Source of the DNA: Stentor coeruleus
Lineage: Eukaryota > Ciliophora > Heterotrichea > Heterotrichida > Stentoridae
Direction of reading: 5' to 3'
Length of the DNA: 64,000 nucleotides
Assembly (NCBI GenBank): GCA_001970955.1
Contig: MPUH01000251.1
Coordinates: 1-64,000 of the forward strand
A model generated the notes under the pieces. The model was not told the DNA's origin. It ran no database searches and worked only from the letters and a program-made list of their open reading frames with translations. The position numbers and the translations under genes were made by a program. Below, one piece after another: positions 1 to 8,149 of the stretch; the stretch's first letter is position 1, and each line of letters begins with the position of its first letter.

Positions 1-47
1 GTTTTAAGTTTATGAAAGAATCAAAATTTACTATAAGAAATTACCCA

Positions 48-288
48 GGTATAAATAATCTTATAAACCTCATAATTACAAAGTTTATCGATCTTAAGAA
101 AAAATTCGGAAAATATGTCTAAAAAACTATACAGGTATAAATAATCTTATAAACCTCATAATTAAAAAGCTTATCGATCTTAAGAAAAAATTGGGAAATA
201 TGTTTAAAAACTACATAGGTATAAATAATCTTTTGAACCTCATAATTAAAAAGTTTATCAATCTTAAAAAAAATTCGGAAAAAATGTC
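48..288. repeat. Three-copy tandem minisatellite, period about 85 bp
   Basis: Three near-identical units begin at about 48, 133 and 217, each opening with AGGTATAAATAATCTT and containing a CCTCATAATTA core and an AATTCGG or AATTGGG segment. The spacings are 85 and 84 bp. Substitutions and small indels separate the copies, and the third unit ends near 288. No open frame spans it. It lies upstream of the zinc/WD40 gene, so it may be an intergenic minisatellite or part of that gene's 5' flank. Confidence 0.9.
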
Positions 289-745
289 ATTATGAGAGTA
301 ATGAAAATGAAAGTTAAAATATTAAAAAAAATATACATTATTAACTAAATATCTTTATATATAAAACTATCTTAACTAATCCTGAAAATATTAAAATGCA
401 GTTAACAGAATCAGATTTTCTTTAACTTGACTACTAAGCCTTTAATTATTTTATACAATCAATAATTATATGAATAGTATTTATAATAGAAATAAATATA
501 CCTTATCCTAATTTTTAAATATACAAAAGAGAAAAAAATAAAAACACATATTCAATAAACCCTTAGTCACCCTCTCTCTAAATTTTTTTTGTTACATTGT
601 GCTAATTATTCTATTTTTAATATAAATTTCTCATAAAAAAATAATACAGTCCACAATTTATTATTCAAAAATAAACAACCTAAACCAGTTACTCCATACT
701 TTATTACATAAACAAAAAGTTTTTAAGTATCATATTATAATAAAT
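289..745. other. AT-rich intergenic region
   Basis: About 450 bp of AT-rich sequence between the minisatellite and the first gene. I see no coding frame, RNA gene or further repeat. The second half is rich in A and C on the + strand, as in most sense-strand 5' flanks of this window. Confidence 0.5.
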
Positions 746-1072
746 ATGTTCCAGTGTAGCGTTTGTAGCAAAAAACCAACAAGGCAATGTAATACCTGTA
801 ATGGTAAACTCTTTTGTAATGGATGCTCTTATGCTCATTTCGACTACCACATCGAAGAAGGCACTTTTTGCAACTTCGGAAAAATTCAAATATTTTTATC
901 AAGCATAAAAATGGCAAGGCTTAAAGAAAACATAAAACAAGCTATAAAAGTTATTGACAGTCAGAAGCTAAAAATTCTGAAAAATACTTCAAAAACTATG
1001 CATTATATTAAAAATATGATGAATCTAGCTTTTGAGGAATTTCAAAAACTATGCATTATATTAAAAATATGA
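746..1072 (+). CDS. Zinc-binding N-terminal segment of a WD40 protein, out of frame with the rest
   Basis: The 108-codon frame opens with paired cysteines (CSVC, CNTC, CNGC, then a His-rich stretch and a further Cys) in the spacing of a B-box or similar small zinc fold. A lysine-rich helix follows. Its end overlaps the start of the WD40 frame at 1051 within a 53-bp tandem duplication. Both copies encode MHYIKNMMN, but the second is in another frame. The likely ancestral protein was zinc module, coiled coil and WD40 repeats. Since 53 is not a multiple of three, the duplication separates the frames. The alternatives are a real frameshift, an assembly or allele artefact, or a downstream start for the WD40 protein. 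No 15-16 nt intron repairs the frame. Confidence 0.5.
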   Translation: MFQCSVCSKKPTRQCNTCNGKLFCNGCSYAHFDYHIEEGTFCNFGKIQIFLSSIKMARLKENIKQAIKVIDSQKLKILKNTSKTMHYIKNMMNLAFEEFQKLCIILKI

Positions 1073-1096
1073 TGAATCAAGCTTTTGAGGAATTGG
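998..1096 (+). repeat. 53-bp tandem duplication inside the zinc/WD40 gene
   Basis: Two copies of a segment containing ATGCATTATATTAAAAATAT start at 998 and 1051. They differ at a few bases, including CTAGC against CAAGC. The 53-bp period shifts the reading frame between the zinc-binding and WD40 parts. Confidence 0.9.
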
Positions 1097-3858
1097 AAAA
1101 AATGAAGAAAAAATATGAAGAACTTTACAAGAAAGAAATCTTTGATGAGAAAGAATTTAGCCAGGTTGAAGAGATAATAAAAGAAAGATTAGCGTTTGAG
1201 CATCCTTTTTTTGGATATGTTGAAGGAACATTGACTAAGAATTCCAATGCTAAAAAATCTAACAACAAAAGAGCTAATATGGAGATGTTAGAATCTGAGT
1301 TTAAGCTATACATTGAAGGTCACACATCTTGTATAAACACTATAGCAATATCTAATGATAACACACTTATCGCATCAGGGTCAGGATTACAAAACTCATC
1401 TGATAATACAATAAGAGTATGGAACATAAAAGAAAAGCAACAAATAGCAGTCTTCAAAGGACATACAGAACCTATAAATAGTATAGTAATGACAAGTGAT
1501 AAGTATTATATTATTTCAGGTTCTAATGATAAGACAGTTAGAATATGGACTTTTATATCAGAGAAACAAAGTGAATTAGTATTAAAAGGCCATGAATCTA
1601 GAGTAAGCAGTGTTGCCATAACAAATGATGACAAATTTATAATATCTGGGTCTTGGGATAAAACAATAAGACTATGGGACATGCAAAAAAAGTGTCAAGA
1701 AGGTATTTTTCTTGGTCATGAAGATATTATAAATGTTGTTGCTGTAACTAATGATAAAAAATTTATAATATCAGGATCAGGACCAGGACCAGAACCAGGA
1801 TCAGGATTAGGATTAGTATTAGGATTAGGATCAGGATCAGGATCAGGATCAGGATTAGAATCAGGATTAGAATCAAGATCAGGATCAGAATCAGAATCAG
1901 AATTAGTATTAGAATCAGAATTAAATTCAGAGTTGTTCATGCATCAAGATAGCACGGTAAGAATTTGGAATTTAAATGACAAAAGGCAAGAGGCTATTTT
2001 TGAAGGCCATACGAAAGGAGTTTCAAGTTTGGCAATAACTAAAGACGATAAAATATTGGTATCAGGGTCTTATGACATGAGTATAAGAGTCTGGAATTTA
2101 ATTGAAAAAAAAATTGAAGGGGTACTTCAAGGTCATATTTCCGCAGTATTATCTAGTGCAATAACATATGATAATAATTTTATTGTGTCAGGATCTAAAG
2201 ACAAAACAATAAGAGTTTGGAATCTTAAAGAAAAAAAGCAAGTGACTGTTCTACGAGGTCATGAAAATGAAGTATGCAGTGTTATGGCAATGAAAAATAC
2301 TCACTTTATAATATCAGGTTCATTAGATTATACCATTAGAATTTGGAATCTGCAAGAATCAAGACAGGAAATTCTTATGCCAGGGCATATAAATAAAGTA
2401 AAAAGTGTTGCGATTTCTAATGATTATAAATTTGCGGTCTCTGGATCTTGTGACTCTACAGTCAGAGTATGGGATTTGATTGAAAAAAAGCAAAAGGCAA
2501 TATTCAAAAACTCTGATTCTGAGGTTAATAGTGTTTCTATTACAAATGATAATATGCTTGTAGTTGCTGGGTATGATGATAATACTGTGATTGTGTGGAA
2601 TTTGATTGATAAAAGACAAAAGACGGTTCTTTTAGGACATTATTATAAAGTAAATAGTGTTGCGGTAAGTGATGATAATCAGTTTGTAGTGTCTGGCTCT
2701 GATGATAAGACTGTGATATTGTGGAATTTGATGAAGAGAAGGAAAGAAGTTGTGCTTGAAGGGCATAAAAATGAAGTTATTAGTGTTAGGCTGACGAGTG
2801 ACAATCATTGTTTTTCAGTATCAAAATCAAAATTTATACTTTGGAATTTGGTAGAAAGAAAATTAGAAATGAAATTATCGTTGTATAAGATTCTTGCAAT
2901 CAGTAAAAATGAAATTATCTGTGTGACAAGTATGAATAATTGTTTGAGAAAGATGCAAGTGTGGAATCTCATTGAAAAACAGCAAATAGCAGTATTTAAA
3001 GGGCATGACTACTCTATAACTTGTGTGGCAATAACCTCAGATAATCAATTTATAGTGTCAGGATCCTCAGATAAAACCATAAGAATATGGAGTCTCCTAA
3101 GCAAAAAGCAAGAATATATATTAGAAGGGCATATCTTCAGCGTAAACAGTCTAGGTATAACAATTAACAATAATCTAATAATCTCAGGATCAGAAGACAA
3201 AAATCTTATCATATGGAACCTCCAAAACAAAAAACAAGAAGATATTCTTCGAGGACACAAATCACAAATTAGCTGCGTTGCTATAACAAATAATAATCAA
3301 TTAATATTATCAAGTTCATCAAGATATGAAATAAAAAATATAAGAGTCTGGGACTTAGGCACAAAAACAAAAAGGAAAGTCCCTAAAGAATGTGAATCTA
3401 CTGTTAATAGTATAGCTATTACTAGTGATGATAAAGTTATAATATCAGGTTGTAATGATGGTTCAATTATGATATGGAGTGTACTTAAAAGACAAATTCA
3501 ACATGTCTTAAACTGTAAAAATCAAAGTGCTAAAAGTGTTAAAAGTGTTGCAGTAACTAATGATTGTAAATATGTTGTTGCTTTATATGATGATATAATA
3601 GTTAAAGTGTGGAATTTACAGAGAGAAAAGGTTGTTGTTGTATTGAGAATTCCGGATAATATACAATTTAATGGGGTTTTTGTTAGTAAACTTGAGAATA
3701 AAGTTTTTCTTAGTTCTGGTTTTGGAATTTCAATATATGATATTGATTTAAATACAATGAATCATGGAATGATTTTTAATAGAGAGTTTGAAATTGGTTA
3801 TAATGAAGATCCTTGCTTTGAAGATTTTTTAATGCCTCAAATCGTTAATAATGAATAA
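1051..3858 (+). CDS. Multi-WD40-repeat protein with an internal hexanucleotide-encoded low-complexity loop
   Basis: This 935-residue frame starts with a charged coiled coil (residues 1-75). About 17 WD40 repeats of roughly 42 residues follow from about residue 88, each with a GH, an SGS and a closing WN, WD or WS (VWNIKEK, IWNLQES and similar). That is enough for two beta-propellers, a usual scaffold for protein complexes. Around residues 240-295 the conserved SGS of one repeat is expanded into a Ser/Gly/Glu/Leu-rich stretch encoded by imperfect GGATCA-type hexamers, after which the repeat resumes. The true N-terminus may be the zinc-binding segment starting at 746, now separated by a frame-breaking duplication. 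The partner is unknown. The repeats are near-certain; the start is not. Confidence 0.85.
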   Translation: MHYIKNMMNQAFEELEKMKKKYEELYKKEIFDEKEFSQVEEIIKERLAFEHPFFGYVEGTLTKNSNAKKSNNKRANMEMLESEFKLYIEGHTSCINTIAISNDNTLIASGSGLQNSSDNTIRVWNIKEKQQIAVFKGHTEPINSIVMTSDKYYIISGSNDKTVRIWTFISEKQSELVLKGHESRVSSVAITNDDKFIISGSWDKTIRLWDMQKKCQEGIFLGHEDIINVVAVTNDKKFIISGSGPGPEPGSGLGLVLGLGSGSGSGSGLESGLESRSGSESESELVLESELNSELFMHQDSTVRIWNLNDKRQEAIFEGHTKGVSSLAITKDDKILVSGSYDMSIRVWNLIEKKIEGVLQGHISAVLSSAITYDNNFIVSGSKDKTIRVWNLKEKKQVTVLRGHENEVCSVMAMKNTHFIISGSLDYTIRIWNLQESRQEILMPGHINKVKSVAISNDYKFAVSGSCDSTVRVWDLIEKKQKAIFKNSDSEVNSVSITNDNMLVVAGYDDNTVIVWNLIDKRQKTVLLGHYYKVNSVAVSDDNQFVVSGSDDKTVILWNLMKRRKEVVLEGHKNEVISVRLTSDNHCFSVSKSKFILWNLVERKLEMKLSLYKILAISKNEIICVTSMNNCLRKMQVWNLIEKQQIAVFKGHDYSITCVAITSDNQFIVSGSSDKTIRIWSLLSKKQEYILEGHIFSVNSLGITINNNLIISGSEDKNLIIWNLQNKKQEDILRGHKSQISCVAITNNNQLILSSSSRYEIKNIRVWDLGTKTKRKVPKECESTVNSIAITSDDKVIISGCNDGSIMIWSVLKRQIQHVLNCKNQSAKSVKSVAVTNDCKYVVALYDDIIVKVWNLQREKVVVVLRIPDNIQFNGVFVSKLENKVFLSSGFGISIYDIDLNTMNHGMIFNREFEIGYNEDPCFEDFLMPQIVNNE
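1771..1932 (+). repeat. Imperfect hexanucleotide (GGATCA/GGATTA/GAATCA) array inside a WD40 repeat
   Basis: About 160 bp of degenerate six-base units encode alternating Gly/Ser, Gly/Leu, Gly/Pro and Glu/Ser pairs. The array stays in frame and begins exactly at the ISGS motif of one repeat, suggesting slippage seeded on that motif. Confidence 0.9.
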
Positions 3859-4383
3859 TTATTTTGATTAGATATTGTTTTTTTTATATTGTGAGATATT
3901 TATGATGGTTTTATAAGATGATTTTAGATATTAGAATAAAATGCAAATTATTAGACTTTGTGTTTAAAATTATGAAAAGCTTTTAAAATTTTGGTAATTT
4001 GTTTTTTGTATATATAAAAAAACACTCACTACCAAGGTGATAGTTTTGCACCCTTAAACTTCTTCATCATATGATTATATCAAGACAATCTAAAACAAAA
4101 AAATGTATTTATTGTGATGAAAATTATTTTCTAATCAATTGAATATATAAATAACTCGATATAATAATTAAAATAATAAATATCTTATTAATATCATCTC
4201 TTCCCAACATCCTCGAATTAATATCATAAACTATTATATTTTTTTCTACCATCATAATCCTAATCAAATTAAATTTTTTAAAAAACCTCTAAAAACATTC
4301 ATCACCCTCCACAAACTTCTAAAAACCCCATCAAAAAAACATCCCAAAACCCCAAAAAAAATCCCGAAACATAAACTTATTAC
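3859..4383. other. Convergent intergenic region
   Basis: The region lies between the 3' ends of the WD40 gene (+) and the Aurora-like gene (-). The first half is G/T-rich on the + strand and the second half, from about 4140, is A/C-rich with C runs, so both flanks are G/T-rich on their own sense strands. No gene is visible. Confidence 0.6.
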
Positions 4384-5943
4384 CTAAATATCCTTAAATC
4401 CAAGAGCAGAATAAACCTCTTTCTTCAAAGCAAGTATCCCTCTAATCTCATTTAGATCATTTTCAAGCTGAGCAATATCCTTATTCCTTTTCTCCAATTC
4501 TAAATAAGTATTATTATAAACCCTCCCAAGTTCCGGTTTTAAAAGCAACGAATCTCTCATAGACTGTGAAATAGCATTAATCAAAGGATGAAGATTTGGT
4601 TCTTTAAACATAATCAAAAGTTCTCTAGTATCCGTAGCATAATTTCCTAACTGTGATTTATTCATCATCCACTTTATAACTCTAACAAAAGTCTTCAATC
4701 CTGCCAAATTATTTTTTTGTATTTGTAATCTTGAAGCTTGTAAAGCATAATTATTATATTTGCTTATAAGCAATTTTTTATAATTAGCATATTCATTTCC
4801 TAAATGATCAACTTCAGCTTGTGCTCTAGTTATCATATCAGAATCTTCATTTTTTTTTGGTGATCCTGAACGATCATTAGTAATTTTTTGTATTTTTTGA
4901 GTTAATGCTTCTAGATATTCTTGTTTTGATGATAACTCTTCTTGTACTTTTTTAAGTTTGGTTTGGATAACCCCTCCTGATATAACTAGGTATTCGTTTT
5001 CTGGGATATTAACTACAGGGGTTTCAGGAACATTTGGAGCTTTTCTCACTTCTCTTGATAAACCAATTGTTGTTCTTAATGGCGGGTTTTCTTTCATCCA
5101 TGGGTGTTCCAAGATTTCCTCAACACAAATTCTTTCTTCTGCTGTGGTTTTTAATAGTTTCCTAACTAAATCTTTAGCATTCAGCGAGAAGTTTTTAGGG
5201 AAGCCAATTTTGCAGTCTTTGATTTTTTTAAAAAGTTCTGATTGGTTTTTCGATCTAAAAGGAGCTTCACCAACCAACAATTCAAAAAGAAGTACTCCCA
5301 AATTCCACATATCAAGTTTTAATCCATGTCCTATACGATCTATCATCTCAGGAGCTAAATATTCAAGTGTTCCACAATAAGTACATCTTTCAGAATCATA
5401 AACACTAGACCAGCCGAAATCCCCAAGTTTACTACGTCCTTGACTATCTAAGAAAATATTTTCAGGTTTTATATCCCTATGGATAATAGGTGGGTCTTGA
5501 GTATGTAAATATTGCACAGCTAAAGCGACTTCACGTAAATACTGAGCTGCAGTTCTTTCATCGAAATTCTTGAACTTGCATAATTTTTGGAATAAATTAC
5601 CTCCTTCAGCTAATTCCATGATCATATAAACATTGTTGTCATCTTCAAAGTGATTGTGGAGTTTAATAATGTTTGGATGGTTGATTGAATACATAATCCT
5701 CACTTCTCTTTTCAATTGCTCAACCATGTTCCTTTCCAATATTTTCGCCTTGGAAATGACCTTAATAGCATATAAGCTCCCTGTAGCTATATGCCTTACT
5801 TTGAATACCTGGCCAAAAGCTCCTTCGCCAATAGCTTTTCGTGAGAGACTTTGAAAGTCCCCAACATTGCATTCACGTTCTGAATTGTTTGCCACACTCG
5901 GGGGTAAAAACAGAAGCCTTCTTTTGACTTTATTTACTTCCAT
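4384..5943 (-). CDS. Aurora-type serine/threonine kinase with a C-terminal coiled-coil extension
   Basis: The protein has 519 residues. The kinase domain runs from about 30 to 283: glycine loop GEGAFG (39-44), ATP lysine 61 in YAIK, helix-C glutamate 80, HRD at 155-157, and DFG at 175-177 within DFGWS, a hallmark of Aurora kinases. The activation segment reads CTYCGTLEYLAPEM, with Thr188 matching the autophosphorylated threonine of Aurora A. Aurora kinases act at spindle poles, centromeres and cilia. The 220-residue C-terminal part is helical with coiled-coil heptads and is unusual, since typical Aurora kinases end soon after the kinase domain. The gene is a single exon with an A/C-rich sense 5' flank. 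Family assignment is strong; the exact role is open. A TPX2-like candidate partner is encoded at 60479-60754. Confidence 0.9.
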   Translation of the reverse strand: MEVNKVKRRLLFLPPSVANNSERECNVGDFQSLSRKAIGEGAFGQVFKVRHIATGSLYAIKVISKAKILERNMVEQLKREVRIMYSINHPNIIKLHNHFEDDNNVYMIMELAEGGNLFQKLCKFKNFDERTAAQYLREVALAVQYLHTQDPPIIHRDIKPENIFLDSQGRSKLGDFGWSSVYDSERCTYCGTLEYLAPEMIDRIGHGLKLDMWNLGVLLFELLVGEAPFRSKNQSELFKKIKDCKIGFPKNFSLNAKDLVRKLLKTTAEERICVEEILEHPWMKENPPLRTTIGLSREVRKAPNVPETPVVNIPENEYLVISGGVIQTKLKKVQEELSSKQEYLEALTQKIQKITNDRSGSPKKNEDSDMITRAQAEVDHLGNEYANYKKLLISKYNNYALQASRLQIQKNNLAGLKTFVRVIKWMMNKSQLGNYATDTRELLIMFKEPNLHPLINAISQSMRDSLLLKPELGRVYNNTYLELEKRNKDIAQLENDLNEIRGILALKKEVYSALGFKDI

Positions 5944-6285
5944 CTTTAATATTTTTTTTAAGTTTTATTTTGACTACCTTTTGTCATATTTTATATTTAT
6001 GTTTGGGTATTTGGATTTGTATAAAGTTTTGATTTGTTTTAAAGGTTATGATTTTTTATGTTTATTGAATGGCTTTTTAAATTTTGGGATTTTTAGATTA
6101 TAGGAAAAAATCATTTGGATGATGGGATTTTTTGGATTTTGATTGGGATATGTTGGGATTTGTTTTTAAGATGTAGAATTGTGTATGTTGATAAAGGATT
6201 TTGCTTGGTTGCAATGAGGAAAAATATTTATTTACTTTCAAATCATCAAATAAATTACCTATTATTAATCACATAAATTTGTGAT
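5944..6285. other. Intergenic region between two minus-strand genes
   Basis: About 340 bp, strongly G/T-rich on the + strand up to about 6230, so A/C-rich upstream of the Aurora-like gene on its sense strand. No gene or structured RNA is seen. Confidence 0.5.
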
Positions 6286-7761
6286 TTAATTAATAAAACT
6301 GAGAAGATCTGAAACTGATAGCTCGTCATCAGAGATTTTATACTTATCCTTAGTTCTCTGAAGCACTGAAGCAACTCTATTTTTCTCAACATTAAAAGAT
6401 GCCATCATATGAACATAAGAGACTATAGCTGATATAATCACAGATTTTTTTTTCATATGATGATTCTGTTTATCATATTCATCCCCAAATTCATTTAAAG
6501 AATCCAAAGCGCTCTCAACAGCATTTTCTACCATATACTCCCAATAATCTTCTTTTTTCCACAACTGATGATCAACAATTAATGTTTGAAGGTAAATTTT
6601 TTCTTGTGTAGTTCCTGGGTTTTGTGGTTCTTTAACCATAAAAAACGTTTGTGAAAGAATTATGCATTGTTTAGCCATACCTAAATGTTCGATATCATAT
6701 AAGCAATTTAAAGCCATATTAAAAAGTTCGCCTAAGTCTTTGAATGTGTTGACATGTATTTTAAACTCCCCATTTTTTCTTTTTTCATTAAGCAAAGTGA
6801 TGAGTTTTTTTTTGCCATTTTCTCTGACTAGGCATTCATGAAAATATTCTTTATCTTCATTTGTAAGAATTGTACCAGACCAACAATTATTTATTATATT
6901 CAAAAGTCTTTCATCTGGTTTGATACTGTTAAGATCTATACTATTTCGATTAAGACTTTGTGCATAACTAATAAAACTCTGTTCTTCAATTTTATTCCCA
7001 GTAAAAGTTGAATCAATAAACATTTTCTGATCAGTATCAGGATTAAAAGTATCCAAAGCTAAAGACAAATTATCTAAATGCATTTTCATTGAATAAATAT
7101 TACTTGCCTCACCTGCTACAAATGCTTGTATAACCTGGCGTAAAGTATGCATTTTCTCAAGGTTTTGGTCTTGATAAACCTGAAGAACTCTCTTCATGTT
7201 TTCTTGAAAAATCATATTAAAAGAGTTCAATTGGCTTATTGCAACCATATAAGATTTGTGACTGTTTTCTTCTTGTTGAGAAGCTTTTGAGTTAAGTTTT
7301 CCAGCAGCTAATTCGTTTTCCTTGCAAGTTTTCCAGTATTTGCTTCGACATTTCAAATGATTTTTTACAAGCTTTTCACGTTCAAGGACCATTTTTTTCC
7401 CAAGGTGTTTGAATTCTTGGTTATATGCATCGTGGGATGTGAGAAGCTTTCTCAGTTTTGTATAAACATCGTCTATTAGGTAGTTCGATTGGTTAATTAA
7501 ATGCTCAGAGCTTTCAATATAAAATGTTTTAAGGCCTTGGAAAGTAGGGGCTGAAGTGCCGAAGACTTTTTCAAACATAGGCAGCTTGCCTAATTTTTCA
7601 AGCCCCTTACCATAATTCCTATCAAGTTCAGCTTTATCTTTGATAAAATTGGAAAAATCTTCAAGAACTTCTTTGTTTTCAGACCAAAAGTACCGAACAT
7701 CAGTAAATCTATCCCAAAGACCTAAATAATTCATTTTATATATCATCATAACCCTAATCAA
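6286..7761 (-). CDS. F-BAR domain protein with an SBF2/KIAA0513-like C-terminal domain
   Basis: The protein has up to 491 residues. Residues 12-250 match an FCH/F-BAR domain: LWDRF near the start, then FSNFIKDKAELDRNYGKGL, which is the FCH signature, then long charged helices. Such domains form curved dimers that bind and bend membranes. The C-terminal part (about 320-490) has LLNEKRKNG, a helix ending in LSQTFF and YLQTLIVDHQLWKKEDYWE, resembling the helical SBF2/KIAA0513-type domain. I recognise this second domain with less certainty. The upstream start adds nine residues; starting at Met10 (7734) puts the FCH domain right at the N-terminus, as is usual, and may be the true start. A role in endocytosis or cortical membrane shaping is inferred from the family. 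Confidence 0.8.
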   Translation of the reverse strand: MIRVMMIYKMNYLGLWDRFTDVRYFWSENKEVLEDFSNFIKDKAELDRNYGKGLEKLGKLPMFEKVFGTSAPTFQGLKTFYIESSEHLINQSNYLIDDVYTKLRKLLTSHDAYNQEFKHLGKKMVLEREKLVKNHLKCRSKYWKTCKENELAAGKLNSKASQQEENSHKSYMVAISQLNSFNMIFQENMKRVLQVYQDQNLEKMHTLRQVIQAFVAGEASNIYSMKMHLDNLSLALDTFNPDTDQKMFIDSTFTGNKIEEQSFISYAQSLNRNSIDLNSIKPDERLLNIINNCWSGTILTNEDKEYFHECLVRENGKKKLITLLNEKRKNGEFKIHVNTFKDLGELFNMALNCLYDIEHLGMAKQCIILSQTFFMVKEPQNPGTTQEKIYLQTLIVDHQLWKKEDYWEYMVENAVESALDSLNEFGDEYDKQNHHMKKKSVIISAIVSYVHMMASFNVEKNRVASVLQRTKDKYKISDDELSVSDLLSFIN

Positions 7762-8149
7762 AAATTATATTCTAATCAATGACAATTATCTACCATATCT
7801 AAGCAGCCATAAAAATCCTAAAAAAACATCTATAAAAATTATCAGTAATCCTATACTAATCATATTAAATATAAAATAACTACCTTTCTTTAAATATAAA
7901 TAAAAACTCCTACTTATCTTAACCATTTCCCTATAGCCATTATAAAAGCCATTAAAAAACCCCTTCTAAAAGCATCATTCTTATCAAAACTTTCCATATA
8001 CCCATAATATTGTATATAAACCCTACATACCATCTTCCTTCCTATCCACAAAAACCTAATAACCCTTAATAAAAACCCCTCAAAACTTCCTTATCTTCCT
8101 TTTATTCTAAAAAATATACAAAAATAATCTAACTATACATAATCATATT
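7762..8149. other. Divergent intergenic region, probable shared promoter region
   Basis: This 388-bp spacer separates two divergent starts. It is A/C-rich on the + strand along its full length, which fits the gene starting at 8150. It is an exception to the usual skew for the minus-strand F-BAR gene. No discrete promoter motif could be identified. Confidence 0.5.

Noticed and set aside
1716-1940. Minus-strand frame rich in Asp-Pro and Asp-Ser pairs
   Set aside because: It is the reverse reading of the hexanucleotide array in the WD40 gene, with no independent support.
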